The notes under the pieces are model-generated. The model did no database searches. It saw only the letters and a list, made by a program, of their open reading frames with translations, and was not told the origin of the DNA. The position numbers and the translations under genes are program-made. This document shows, in pieces, positions 8,407 to 16,590 of a stretch of 64,000 nt of DNA (within the stretch, counting starts at the first letter, position 1; each line of letters opens with the position of its first letter). Origin of the DNA: DAOTXL01 sp034435455 (lineage in GTDB: Bacteria > Chloroflexota > Anaerolineae > JAAYZQ01); contig DAOTXL010000042.1 in NCBI GenBank assembly GCA_034435455.1, positions 33,758 to 97,757 on the forward strand, written 5' to 3'.

Positions 8407-8416
8407 GGGAAATACC

Positions 8417-9376
8417 ATGCTGAGCAGGGAGGCCGTCTTTCATCAGATCGACGCCGACCGGGTGGAACCGATCCAGCAACAGATCGAAGTAGAGTATGAC
8501 AACGCCCTGCAGGTACCGGTGAGCTTCCGGCGTGCTGGCCGGCGCTACGAGATCACAGAGGTAATCGCAGCGTTCCACGAGTCGGCCGAGGACCCCTCGG
8601 CCCTCTACCTGGTGCGCACCGGGGAGGCGGTCTATGCCCTCTATCTGGATCCGATCTGGCAGGAAAGCCCCTCTGTGTGGCGCTGTCAGTGGGTGCTCCA
8701 CTTCCAGGTAGAGGAGGAGGGAGAGGAGAGGGAAGCGATGCTCGTTGACTGGAAGCTCAAACAGGTGGCCGATTTCCACGGCCATCTCTGCCCGGACCTG
8801 GCCATCGGCTACCGGGCCAGCCGGTACGCCCTCGACACCCTGGCGGTGGAGAGGCTGTGGGGGGAGGAACTGCGCGCCATCGTCGAGAACACCACCTCGG
8901 CGGTGGATGCCGTGCAACAAGTGACCGGTTGCACCGTGGCCAATCGGCGGCTGCACCTGCACGACCACGGCCGGCACATCTATATCTTTGCCTGTGGGGA
9001 GGGGCCTGGCCTCCGGCTGGCCCTCAAACCGGGGGTGCTGCCCGCCGATCCCGAGTTTCTGGCCCTGGAGCAGGCCATCCAGAGCAGGCAGGCGACTCTG
9101 GCACAAACGGCCCGCTATCAGACCCTGCTGGACCGACGCATCGCCACCCTGCTCCAACTGGCGCCGGAAGCCCTCTTTGAGGTGACGCGCATAACCGTCG
9201 AGTGGCCGGAGGTCTCCTTTACCTCAGCCCTCATCCCCTGCGATGCCTGTGGCGAGCTGGTCGTCGAGACCCACCTGATAGCCGACGGGGAAAGGCGGCT
9301 CTGTCGGCCATGTAGCGAGGGGGAAAAGGGGGACCGCCCCCCTGCCTTTCTTGCAGAACCACCTTGCCCACGGTAG
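8417..9376 (+). CDS. FmdE-domain protein with C-terminal zinc ribbon
   Basis: The 319-residue protein has three parts. Residues 1-~105 form a beta-rich region (YDNALQVPVSFRRAGRRYEI) that I only tentatively liken to a small domain of unknown function. Residues ~115-250 form an FmdE domain, marked by FHGHLCPDLAIGYR and a second cysteine in VTGCTVANRR. The C-terminus is a zinc ribbon, CDACGE...CRPC. FmdE was named after a subunit linked to molybdenum formylmethanofuran dehydrogenase, but most bacterial members are separate proteins near metal-uptake genes. No other formylmethanofuran dehydrogenase gene is present here, so a metal-handling role is more likely than methanogenesis. Confidence 0.8.
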   Translation: MLSREAVFHQIDADRVEPIQQQIEVEYDNALQVPVSFRRAGRRYEITEVIAAFHESAEDPSALYLVRTGEAVYALYLDPIWQESPSVWRCQWVLHFQVEEEGEEREAMLVDWKLKQVADFHGHLCPDLAIGYRASRYALDTLAVERLWGEELRAIVENTTSAVDAVQQVTGCTVANRRLHLHDHGRHIYIFACGEGPGLRLALKPGVLPADPEFLALEQAIQSRQATLAQTARYQTLLDRRIATLLQLAPEALFEVTRITVEWPEVSFTSALIPCDACGELVVETHLIADGERRLCRPCSEGEKGDRPPAFLAEPPCPR

Positions 9377-9382
9377 CAACCC

Positions 9383-10423
9383 ATGAGACAGCGATTTCTG
9401 ATCACCGGCGGCGCGGGCTTTTTGGGGATCAACCTGATCCGCTTTCTGGTCAGGCAGGGCCACGCCGTAACCTCTCTTGATATTGCCGATTTCCCTTATG
9501 CCGACGTCGTGGACAGGATCCAGGTTCTCCAGGGCGACATTCGGGACCCGAACGCCGTTGAGCGGGCGCTGGAAGAGGTAGAGATCGTGGTCCATGCTGC
9601 CGCCGCTTTGCCCCTGTACCCCCGTCAGGAGATCTATGCCACCAATATAGACGGAACGCGAACGGTGCTCGAAGCGGCCTATCGGCGTGGGGTCCGGTGG
9701 CTGATCCACATCTCCAGTACGGCCGTCTATGGCATCCCCGATCACCATCCACTTCTGGAAGACGATCCGCTGAGCGGGGTAGGCCCTTACGGCGAGAGCA
9801 AGGTCGAGGTCGAAAAGATCTGCCATGAATATCGCCGCCGGGGCCTGTGCATTCCGATCCTGCGCCCCAAGTCGTTCGTTGGGCCGGAGCGGCTTGGAGT
9901 GTTCGCCCTGTTGTACGAGTGGGCCAGCGAGGGCAGGCACTTTCCCATCCTCGGCAGTGGCCGCAACCGTTATCAACTCCTGGATGTCGAGGACCTCTGT
10001 CAGGCAGTGGTCCTGGCCGCCAATGGGCCTGAGGAAAAGGTCAACGACGTTTTCAACATTGGCGCCACCCAGTTCACCACCGTGCGCGAGGAGTTCCAGG
10101 CCGTTCTGGACGAGGCCGGGTATGGCCGGCGTGTGATCCCCCTTCCTGCCTCGCCGGCACGGGCGATGCTCCGCCTTCTGGAGCGCCTGCACCTGTCCCC
10201 TCTGTACCAATGGACCTACGACACGATCGTCACCGATTCGTTCGTGTCGGTAGAGAAGGCCAGGCGGCTGTTGGGGTTCCAGCCGCAATACTCCAACCGG
10301 GATGCGCTCCTGAGGAACTATCGCTGGTACCTGGAAAACAGGGCAACCCTGGGCGCTGGCGGCATCACCCACCGGGTGGCATGGAATCAGGGGTTGCTGC
10401 GGCTGGCCAAACTGTTCTTTTGA
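9383..10423 (+). CDS. NAD-dependent epimerase/dehydratase (extended SDR)
   Basis: 346-residue extended short-chain dehydrogenase. The NAD site is TGGAGFLG near the N-terminus; LDI..., GDIRD and VVHAAA follow in standard order. The catalytic residues are the serine in HISSTAVYG and the Tyr/Lys of YGESK. Such enzymes act mostly on nucleotide sugars or sterol-like alcohols. It starts seven bases after the FmdE gene, so it belongs to the metal-regulated operon, an unusual place for a sugar epimerase. No clear ribosome site precedes the ATG, suggesting translational coupling. Confidence 0.85.
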   Translation: MRQRFLITGGAGFLGINLIRFLVRQGHAVTSLDIADFPYADVVDRIQVLQGDIRDPNAVERALEEVEIVVHAAAALPLYPRQEIYATNIDGTRTVLEAAYRRGVRWLIHISSTAVYGIPDHHPLLEDDPLSGVGPYGESKVEVEKICHEYRRRGLCIPILRPKSFVGPERLGVFALLYEWASEGRHFPILGSGRNRYQLLDVEDLCQAVVLAANGPEEKVNDVFNIGATQFTTVREEFQAVLDEAGYGRRVIPLPASPARAMLRLLERLHLSPLYQWTYDTIVTDSFVSVEKARRLLGFQPQYSNRDALLRNYRWYLENRATLGAGGITHRVAWNQGLLRLAKLFF

Positions 10424-10441
10424 ACCAACGGGAGTTTACCG

Positions 10442-10642
10442 ATGTGCCAGGCAACGGTCTATCTGGACGGTGATAAGGTGATGGAAGAAGTGATCTGGCT
10501 GGAACCCACACCCGATGGGTTTCTGTTGAGGTCCCTGTTCGAGGAACCCCGCGAGATTCGGGGCAAACTGGAGGGCATTGACCTGCTCAAACATCGGGTC
10601 TTGCTCACGTCAAAAACTCACGGCCAAAAGGAGGAGCCATGA
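10442..10642 (+). CDS. CooT-like small nickel-binding protein
   Basis: 66 residues, starting MCQATVYLDGDKVMEEV. The conserved N-terminal Met-Cys followed by a short beta barrel is the signature of the CooT family, whose founding member binds one nickel per dimer through Cys2 and takes part in nickel insertion into carbon monoxide dehydrogenase. No CO dehydrogenase is encoded in this window. The stop codon overlaps the next start (ATGA). The family assignment is from recognition of the N-terminus and size, so alternative metals cannot be excluded. Confidence 0.75.
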   Translation: MCQATVYLDGDKVMEEVIWLEPTPDGFLLRSLFEEPREIRGKLEGIDLLKHRVLLTSKTHGQKEEP

Positions 10643-10875
10643 ACGACATGGAGAAGCTGCGCGCCCTGCTGCCCCACTGGATCGAACACAATCAGGAGCA
10701 CGCCGGGGAGTTTGACGCCTGGGCCGAAAAGGCCATCGCCGCCGGCCACGAGACGGCTGCGCATCAGATGCGCCGTGCTGCCGAGGCGATGCACCAGGCG
10801 ACCGGGGCGTTGCAAGCGGCCCTGGCAGAGTTGGGCGGGGCCATCGCCCTGGACCACCCCATCCATACCCACTGA
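10639..10875 (+). CDS. Small helical His-containing protein, CooT partner
   Basis: 78 residues, predicted all-helical, with a conserved-looking start LRALLPHWIEHNQEHAGEF and a His-rich end (LDHPIHTH). Translation starts inside the cooT stop (ATGA) behind a strong AAAGGAGG. I have the impression that similar short proteins accompany CooT-type and cobalt/nickel transport genes, but cannot confirm it. The scattered histidines could bind metal. Function unknown. Confidence 0.75.
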   Translation: MNDMEKLRALLPHWIEHNQEHAGEFDAWAEKAIAAGHETAAHQMRRAAEAMHQATGALQAALAELGGAIALDHPIHTH

Positions 10876-10902
10876 CTTGTGCTCGCGGTGGCCCTCCTCG
10901 CC

Positions 10903-12258
10903 CTATTGATCCCGCCGGGGCCAGGCCGCCAGGAGAAAGGCCAGCCCCAGCCCGACCAGGCCGCCGGCTACAACCCCCAGCGCCGTAGTTAGCAGAGGGC
11001 GGGGAAAGGCCGGCTCGGCCGGTTCACGGGCAGCCGCCGCCATTTGCACCTCGACGCCGGTCAACTGGGAGGTGATCTGAACCTCGGCCCCCTTGCGGGC
11101 CAGGGTGAGATAGTTTTCACGGGCCAGGTCGCAGGCATCGCTCAGGTCCCGCTTGAGCGCCTGTTGCTGCTGCAGGTCGGCCTGCAAACGGCCGATCTCG
11201 GCCTGCAAGGCTGCGATCTGTGCCGAAGCTGTGTCGTCCTGCCCATAGGTCAGCAGTTCCTCCCCCCTCAACAGAGCCAGCGACCGGGTGGCGATCTCGG
11301 CCTGGGCTGCCGCCCGGTCGGCCCCCAGGCGGGCGATGAGGCCATCCAGCCTGGCAGCCGCCTGCCCGACCGTGATCTGAGGCCGGTCCGGCCAGCCCTG
11401 ACCCAGTTCCAGGCTCAGCGCCGTGGTGATCCAGTGCGTGAAGGCGCCCGCTTCCAACGAAAACAGGGCAAACTGCTCGCCGGGCGTCAATGGGTCTGCA
11501 TCGGGCAGGGTTGCCAGTTGAGCTTTCAGGCTTTGGGCACCAAAAAGCAGGTGATCAATGCGGTTGGTGCGGGCCAGAAAGCCATCCACCTGTCGTTGGG
11601 CTGCAACAAGCTGCCCCCTTTGCAGGTCGGCCAGGACCTGCTGCCTCTGGTCAATCTGGCGGGTTAATTCATTTTCCCGGCTCTCCCGCACAAAATCCTG
11701 GAGCGCCTTCTTGGCCGCTTCATAGGCCGTCCGGGCGTTGGCGATCTGCGCCTGGATCTGTTCGTAACCGGGTGAGGTATTGCTATACAGACGGTTGACC
11801 TGATCGCAATAGGCCGCGGCCCAGGCGTTAGCGATCGCTGCCGCTTTGCCCGGGGCATCGGCCCGGGCCTGGAGGGAGATCAGGTTTCCCTCGGTGCGAA
11901 TGTCGGTTGCCCTTCGCATCCCCTCCACCGACCGTTCTTCGGGCGGCAGCGCATCGGCCAGACGCTCGAGGGCTCTGGCCAACAGGTCTGGGCTCTGTGC
12001 CAGCCCCACCAGAGTTTGGCGGCGGACCTGGTCCTCCTGAACCGATAGATTGACGACATTTTCCTCCGCCACCGTCTGGAAGCGAGGGTCGAGGGTCACC
12101 GCCGGGCGGAGCTTGGTGATGAGCACCAGGGCTTCGGCCTCATAGGCCGGCGGCCAGACCAGGCTCAAGATCAAAGCCACCCCACCGGCGATCAAAGCAC
12201 CGACCAACGGCAGCCAAAACCACCGCCGCAGGGTTAGAACGATTTCCTGAAACGTCAT
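10903..12258 (-). CDS. Wzz-type polysaccharide chain-length/co-polymerase protein
   Basis: 451 residues with the classic Wzz/PCP layout: an N-terminal membrane helix (about 14-36, ending PPAYEAEALVLI), a long extracytoplasmic coiled-coil region (about 60-410), and a C-terminal helix (about 424-445, TTALGVVAGGLVGLGLAFLL). There is no cytoplasmic tyrosine-kinase domain. These proteins set the length of exported polysaccharides by acting with a Wzy polymerase. It is the last gene of the unit starting at 14100, nine bases after the WecG-type gene, and converges on the plus-strand operon ending at 10875. Confidence 0.88.
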   Translation of the reverse strand: MTFQEIVLTLRRWFWLPLVGALIAGGVALILSLVWPPAYEAEALVLITKLRPAVTLDPRFQTVAEENVVNLSVQEDQVRRQTLVGLAQSPDLLARALERLADALPPEERSVEGMRRATDIRTEGNLISLQARADAPGKAAAIANAWAAAYCDQVNRLYSNTSPGYEQIQAQIANARTAYEAAKKALQDFVRESRENELTRQIDQRQQVLADLQRGQLVAAQRQVDGFLARTNRIDHLLFGAQSLKAQLATLPDADPLTPGEQFALFSLEAGAFTHWITTALSLELGQGWPDRPQITVGQAAARLDGLIARLGADRAAAQAEIATRSLALLRGEELLTYGQDDTASAQIAALQAEIGRLQADLQQQQALKRDLSDACDLARENYLTLARKGAEVQITSQLTGVEVQMAAAAREPAEPAFPRPLLTTALGVVAGGLVGLGLAFLLAAWPRRDQ

Positions 12259-12267
12259 CGTGCATCC

Positions 12268-13038
12268 CTATGTCAATTCGTAACGGCGCAACCCCAACGC
12301 CTGCAATGCACTCAACAAAACAAAGGGCGGAATGCTTGTCAGGTACCGCCGCCACAGACGGCGGGGTTCGGTCCACAGGCGGAAAAGCCACTCCAGGCCA
12401 CTGCGCTGCATCCAGGATGGTGCCTGCTTTTTGCGCCCGGCCAGAAAGTCAAAAGCAGCCCCCACGCCGATCAACACCGGGGCCGCCACCCGCCCCACAT
12501 GCGCCGCCATCCATCGCTCCTGCTTGGGCGTGCTGAGGCCGACCCAGACGATGTCCGCCCCGGCAGCATTGATCGCCGACACGATCTGCTCGTCCTGCTC
12601 CGCAGTCAGCGGCCGGAACGGGGGCGAACAGGTGCCGACAATCTGTAAGCCGGGAAACCGTTGCCGCAGGGCAGCGGCCAGTTGCTCGGGGACACCGACA
12701 GCCCCACCATAGAGGTAATGGCGGTACCCCCTGAGCACCGACCGTTGACACAGGGCCAGCATCAGGTCAGGGCCATACACCCGCTCTACCTGGCGAAATC
12801 CTTTGAGGTGGCTCAGCCATACCAGGGGCATGCCATCAGGCGTCACCAGGCCGGCCGAGTTGTGGATCTGCCGCAGTGACTCGTCGCGGTGGCTCTCCAT
12901 CACCCCGTGGACACTGGTCACACACACATAATGGGCCTCGCCCCGGGAAATCCACCCCTCTATCACCTCCAGGACAGCCGCCATGTGGACAGCACTGACG
13001 CCCACCCCCAGGATATTCACCCGCAGCGGCTGTGACAC
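12268..13038 (-). CDS. WecG/TagA/CpsF-family glycosyltransferase
   Basis: 256 residues of the GT26 family. Visible motifs are TPDGMPLVW (Asp68 is the proposed base), VYGPDLMLAL, the glycine stretch YGGAVGVPEQ, STPKQERWM, and GVGAAFDFLAG followed by QAPSWMQRSGLEWLFRL, where the last part is the family's C-terminal signature. These enzymes transfer an N-acetyl-aminosugar, typically ManNAc or its uronate, to a lipid-linked sugar at the inner membrane face. Translation begins at a GTG directly after the epimerase stop, with GGAG six bases before it. It couples the epimerase to Wzz in one operon. Confidence 0.93.
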   Translation of the reverse strand: MSQPLRVNILGVGVSAVHMAAVLEVIEGWISRGEAHYVCVTSVHGVMESHRDESLRQIHNSAGLVTPDGMPLVWLSHLKGFRQVERVYGPDLMLALCQRSVLRGYRHYLYGGAVGVPEQLAAALRQRFPGLQIVGTCSPPFRPLTAEQDEQIVSAINAAGADIVWVGLSTPKQERWMAAHVGRVAAPVLIGVGAAFDFLAGRKKQAPSWMQRSGLEWLFRLWTEPRRLWRRYLTSIPPFVLLSALQALGLRRYELT

Positions 13039-14100
13039 CTAACGCTCCGTAAGCATCTGATCCAGGGTCCGCCGTACCTGTTCGCGGTCCCTGGTGGCAA
13101 AGTACCAGTCAATCGTGCGTTTCAGGCCTTCCCGGAACGAGACGCGAGGTTCCCAACCAAGCAGCCGCCGGGCGAGGGTATTGTCGGCCACACGGTTCAG
13201 CGGACCGGTGGGCATGTCGGGGCGAAGCCGGATCTCGGCCTTGTGCCCGGTGTACTCCAGCACCATCTTGGCCGCATCGAGCACCCGGATGCGCTCCATC
13301 GTGCCCAGGTTGACAGGAGTGGCATCCTCAATCCGCTCTGCAGCCAGCAGGGTGCCGCGCACAATGTCCTCAATGTAGGTCCAGTTGCGGACCTGGGTGC
13401 CATCGCCCCACACCTCAAAGGGGTTTTGGCCGATGAACGCCCGGGCGATCAGGGCCATGACCGCGTGATTTTCCTTTCCACGCGGGCCATAGACCGTAAA
13501 ATAGCGGCAGATCGCTGCTTTCAGCCCATAATCCTGATAATAGGCCCTCAGGGCCAGCTCGGTCATCAACTTGGCCCAACCGTAGATGTTATCAGCGTCA
13601 TAGGGCGGCCTGACCAGGTCCTCCGTGAGATAGAGCTCCTCATCGGGATTGCCCTGCAAGAAACTGGGGTAGACACAGCCCGACGAAGCAAAGACCACCT
13701 TTTGCACCCCAGCCCGATGGGCCTCCCACAGCACCAACCCTCCCAGGAAAAAGTCCGAGGCCGGTCCAGCCTGGTGCAGGTCCACGTACCCCCGGCCGCC
13801 ATGGTCGGCCGCCAGGTGAAAGACGGTGTCCATCCCCTGCACCGCCAGCCTGGCCACGCCCGGCTCGCGCAGATCGGCATGCAGGAACTCTATCCGGCCG
13901 GCGGCCAGATGCTGCTGGAGGTTATCAAGCCGGCCGCTGGAGAGGTCATCTACAACGCAGACCCGGGCCCCACACTCGACCAGGGCATCGGTCAGGTGAG
14001 AGCCGATAAACGACGCTCCCCCTGTGATTAAAACAGGCCGATCTTGCCAATAGGGTCCGGGACTGCACTCTGCAATTTCCTGGGGATCCAGATTGTCCAT
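13039..14100 (-). CDS. Nucleotide-sugar epimerase/dehydratase (extended SDR)
   Basis: 353 residues starting MDNLDPQEIAE. The NAD loop is TGGASFIGSHL, the catalytic serine is in ASSGCVYPSF and the Tyr/Lys pair is in YGWAK. The combination of HGGRGYVDLHQ, SSGCVYP and ICRYFTVYGPRG recalls GDP-mannose 3,5-epimerase-like enzymes, but UDP-hexose epimerases look similar. The frame stays open to a TTG 18 bases upstream; I chose the ATG. It is first in a three-gene polysaccharide operon behind a near-consensus promoter at 14130-14158. Confidence 0.87.
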   Translation of the reverse strand: MDNLDPQEIAECSPGPYWQDRPVLITGGASFIGSHLTDALVECGARVCVVDDLSSGRLDNLQQHLAAGRIEFLHADLREPGVARLAVQGMDTVFHLAADHGGRGYVDLHQAGPASDFFLGGLVLWEAHRAGVQKVVFASSGCVYPSFLQGNPDEELYLTEDLVRPPYDADNIYGWAKLMTELALRAYYQDYGLKAAICRYFTVYGPRGKENHAVMALIARAFIGQNPFEVWGDGTQVRNWTYIEDIVRGTLLAAERIEDATPVNLGTMERIRVLDAAKMVLEYTGHKAEIRLRPDMPTGPLNRVADNTLARRLLGWEPRVSFREGLKRTIDWYFATRDREQVRRTLDQMLTER

Positions 14101-14129
14101 AATACAGGTACCGAGCAAATTTCAAAACA

Positions 14130-14158
14130 ATTATACCCCATGAGGGTTACCTTGTCAA
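14130..14158 (-). promoter_or_regulatory. Promoter of the epimerase-wecG-wzz operon
   Basis: Minus strand: TTGACA (14153-14158), 17-base spacer, TATAAT (14130-14135). Both boxes are perfect consensus, so expression should be strong and probably constitutive. Confidence 0.88.
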
Positions 14159-14180
14159 TCACCTGATGGCCCGTGACCGT

Positions 14181-15365
14181 TCACCGACCCAGAACCGCCT
14201 GGTAGCTGGCCTCGGTCTGGCGAGCCAGCCGTTCCCACGTAAAGCGAGAGAGCGCCTTCTCCCGACCCTGTCGGCCCATCTCATCGCGCAGGGTGGGATG
14301 GTCCAGGAGGTAGACAATCCGCTCGGCGATGGCGGGCGGGTCCTGGTCCACCACGTAGCCGTCCACCCCCTCGCCGATCAGTTCGCGGACAGCCGGAGCG
14401 TTGCCACCGATCACCGGTTTGCCCAACATCCATGCCTCCACCAGGACTGCGCCAAAGCTCTCCTGGGTCGAGGGCACGCACAGCAGGTCACAGGCAGCCA
14501 GGGCATCGGTCTTGGTCTCCAGGTCCACCCCCCCCAACTCCAGGATGCGTCGATCCCGGTTCCTGCCGAACAGAGCGCGGGAGTGGCGGGTGCGTGGCCC
14601 GATAAAGACGAACCGGGTTTCAGGGAACCTGGCCCACACCCGCGGGGCAGCTTTGAGCAGGGCCTCACATCCTTTGTAGGGGTATTTTTGCCCGACAAAG
14701 AGGACGAGCGGCCCTTCGAGATTGTAACGCCGTCGAAAGGCGGCGGCATCGGCGGAATCGGCCAGCTCCGGCCCCATGCCGGTGACGAAAATCCGCTCCG
14801 GCCGGACGCCCAGACCGATGAAGGTCTCTTTCTCCACCTGCGTCAGGGCGATCACTCCGTCCGCCTCCCGATAGAGATGGAGGTAGAACCGGTAGTTCCA
14901 GCCCACCCAGCGCGGGTGGTGAAAGGGTGTCAGCACGAACGGCACGTCCAGACGCCGGGCCAGCTTGAAGGAGGCAAAGCTCAGTCCCTCTCTGCCTACC
15001 CGGCCATTGTGGATCAGGTCAACGTCGTCCGCCAGCGGTTCCAGGTGAGGCAGGATCTGGTCCGAAATCCTGTCTATGGCCGGTCCTTTCAACAGATAAT
15101 ACCCCAGGACCCAGGGCACAACCTTGAGCCGTTGGCCAGAGGTGAGCGAAAGCCGATGCACCAGGATCCCATCGAGATCGTAAACCAGCGGCCTTGTGGG
15201 GGCACGCAAGGTGGTGCCCAGCAGCCAGTCGGTGCGCGATTCATCCCAATGGGTTGCCACCCGGAGACGATGGCGCGTGGCCAACTGACGAGCTAACTGC
15301 CGGAAACAGGTCTGAGCACCGCCGATGGAGGGCGGATAGGCGGTGATGGTGTACAACAACTTCAT
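14181..15365 (-). CDS. GT4-family glycosyltransferase
   Basis: 394-residue GT-B enzyme. The N-terminal domain opens MKLLYTITAYPPSIGGAQ, with the glycine-rich acceptor loop. The C-terminal domain has LVLFVGQKYPYKGCEALLKA and the E-x7-E donor motif in STQESFGAVLVEAWMLGKPVIG. It transfers an activated sugar to a growing glycan in the cytoplasm. The ATG is two bases after the stop of the neighbouring GT4 gene; a start further upstream would overlap that gene. The genes are only modestly similar, so they likely add different sugars. Confidence 0.92.
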   Translation of the reverse strand: MKLLYTITAYPPSIGGAQTCFRQLARQLATRHRLRVATHWDESRTDWLLGTTLRAPTRPLVYDLDGILVHRLSLTSGQRLKVVPWVLGYYLLKGPAIDRISDQILPHLEPLADDVDLIHNGRVGREGLSFASFKLARRLDVPFVLTPFHHPRWVGWNYRFYLHLYREADGVIALTQVEKETFIGLGVRPERIFVTGMGPELADSADAAAFRRRYNLEGPLVLFVGQKYPYKGCEALLKAAPRVWARFPETRFVFIGPRTRHSRALFGRNRDRRILELGGVDLETKTDALAACDLLCVPSTQESFGAVLVEAWMLGKPVIGGNAPAVRELIGEGVDGYVVDQDPPAIAERIVYLLDHPTLRDEMGRQGREKALSRFTWERLARQTEASYQAVLGR

Positions 15366-15367
15366 AG

Positions 15368-16522
15368 CTAAAGGCCGGCCACCGCCCAATAGAGGGCATG
15401 GGTCTTGCGCGCTGCCAGCCTGCCAGAGCAGTGTTCCCTGGCAAACTGTCGCGCCTGTCCACCCAAACGCCGACAGGCAGCCTCATCCTGCAGCAAAGAG
15501 ACGAGGCGGTCGGCCAACGCCTGGATGTCACCGACGGGCACCCGATAACCGGTCACGCCCTCCTCGATCAGGTGGGCTGTGCCGCCGATATCACTCACTA
15601 CCGATGGCAATCCGGCAGCCATAGCCTCAGCCAGGGCTACCGGCGAAGACTCCAGGTAGGAGGGGAACAGAAAGACCTGACTGGTGCGATAGGCCTCCAG
15701 CAGAGCGTCGTGGTCCAGTGACCCCAGAAAGTGCACATAGCCTTCCGCGCCGATCCCGGCCACGTAGCGCCGCACCCCCTCGCCGTAGGCCCGGAAGGCC
15801 GGCAGAAAAGCACCTGCCACATATAACTCGGCCTCCGGCACCCGGCGGCGGACCAGGGCCATAGCCTGGACGGCCTCCAGCGTGCCCTTGCGCTTCTGCA
15901 CCGAGCCGACCAGCAGCACCTTGCCCGGCTGCGGCTCCGGCTCCAGCCGGAAGAGAGCTTCGTCCACCGGGTTTTCGACGACGTGCAGGCGCGCCCGCGT
16001 GTGGGGGGCGATCACCTGCTGTACGAACGGGCTGATGACGATGAGGTGGCGAGCACGGCGCAGGCAGGCCCGCTCGACATAGCTCCACAGCGCCACCCGC
16101 AGCCAGCCCTTCAGCGCCCCTCCCCGCAGCTCCAACCGGGCTTCCAGGGTATTGATGCCGTGGACGGTCACCACGGTGGGCCGCCCGGTGTCGAACGCGG
16201 CAAAAGGGTAGGCCGCGACCTGGCCGTGGGCGTGGACCAGGTCCGGGGCCAGCGCCTCGATCTGCCTCCGCACCGCCCGACGGTCCACCGTCAGCATCGT
16301 CAGACTGTGGGGCAGGCGCGGCGATGAAGGCAGATAATGCACCGTCCAGCGGCCCCGTTGGACCAGCCGGACAGGGGCATGCAGCTTTTCACAGCTCACC
16401 ACGTGCAACTCCAGGTCCTCAAAGTCGGCCAGGCGTTGGAGCGTGTGATAGATGACCGTCTGAATCCCCCCAACCAGATTGGGAGGGTTCGGCGGATAAT
16501 CTCCGGCGATGACTACACGCAT
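15368..16522 (-). CDS. GT4-family glycosyltransferase
   Basis: 384 residues, starting MRVVIAGDYPPNPPNLVGG with the acceptor-side glycine loop. The donor domain shows GKVLLVGSVQKRKGTLEAVQAM and a E-x7-E type motif in SYLESSPVALAEAMAAGLPSVVSD. This retaining GT-B enzyme is predicted to act on a membrane-linked glycan. It lies between the beta-helix gene and the second GT4 gene with no promoter of its own that I can see, so all three probably share the promoter at 20160-20188. Confidence 0.92.
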   Translation of the reverse strand: MRVVIAGDYPPNPPNLVGGIQTVIYHTLQRLADFEDLELHVVSCEKLHAPVRLVQRGRWTVHYLPSSPRLPHSLTMLTVDRRAVRRQIEALAPDLVHAHGQVAAYPFAAFDTGRPTVVTVHGINTLEARLELRGGALKGWLRVALWSYVERACLRRARHLIVISPFVQQVIAPHTRARLHVVENPVDEALFRLEPEPQPGKVLLVGSVQKRKGTLEAVQAMALVRRRVPEAELYVAGAFLPAFRAYGEGVRRYVAGIGAEGYVHFLGSLDHDALLEAYRTSQVFLFPSYLESSPVALAEAMAAGLPSVVSDIGGTAHLIEEGVTGYRVPVGDIQALADRLVSLLQDEAACRRLGGQARQFAREHCSGRLAARKTHALYWAVAGL

Positions 16523-16590
16523 AAGCCTTGAGGGTTGATGGGCCGGCCTCGCTTTTCAAGCCCTCTTCCGAGGCAGAATAGAGGCCAGGT

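Noticed and set aside
8417..9376. FmdE-like protein as evidence of methanogenesis or formylmethanofuran metabolism
   Set aside because: No other gene of that pathway is in the window, and most bacterial FmdE-domain proteins are stand-alone.
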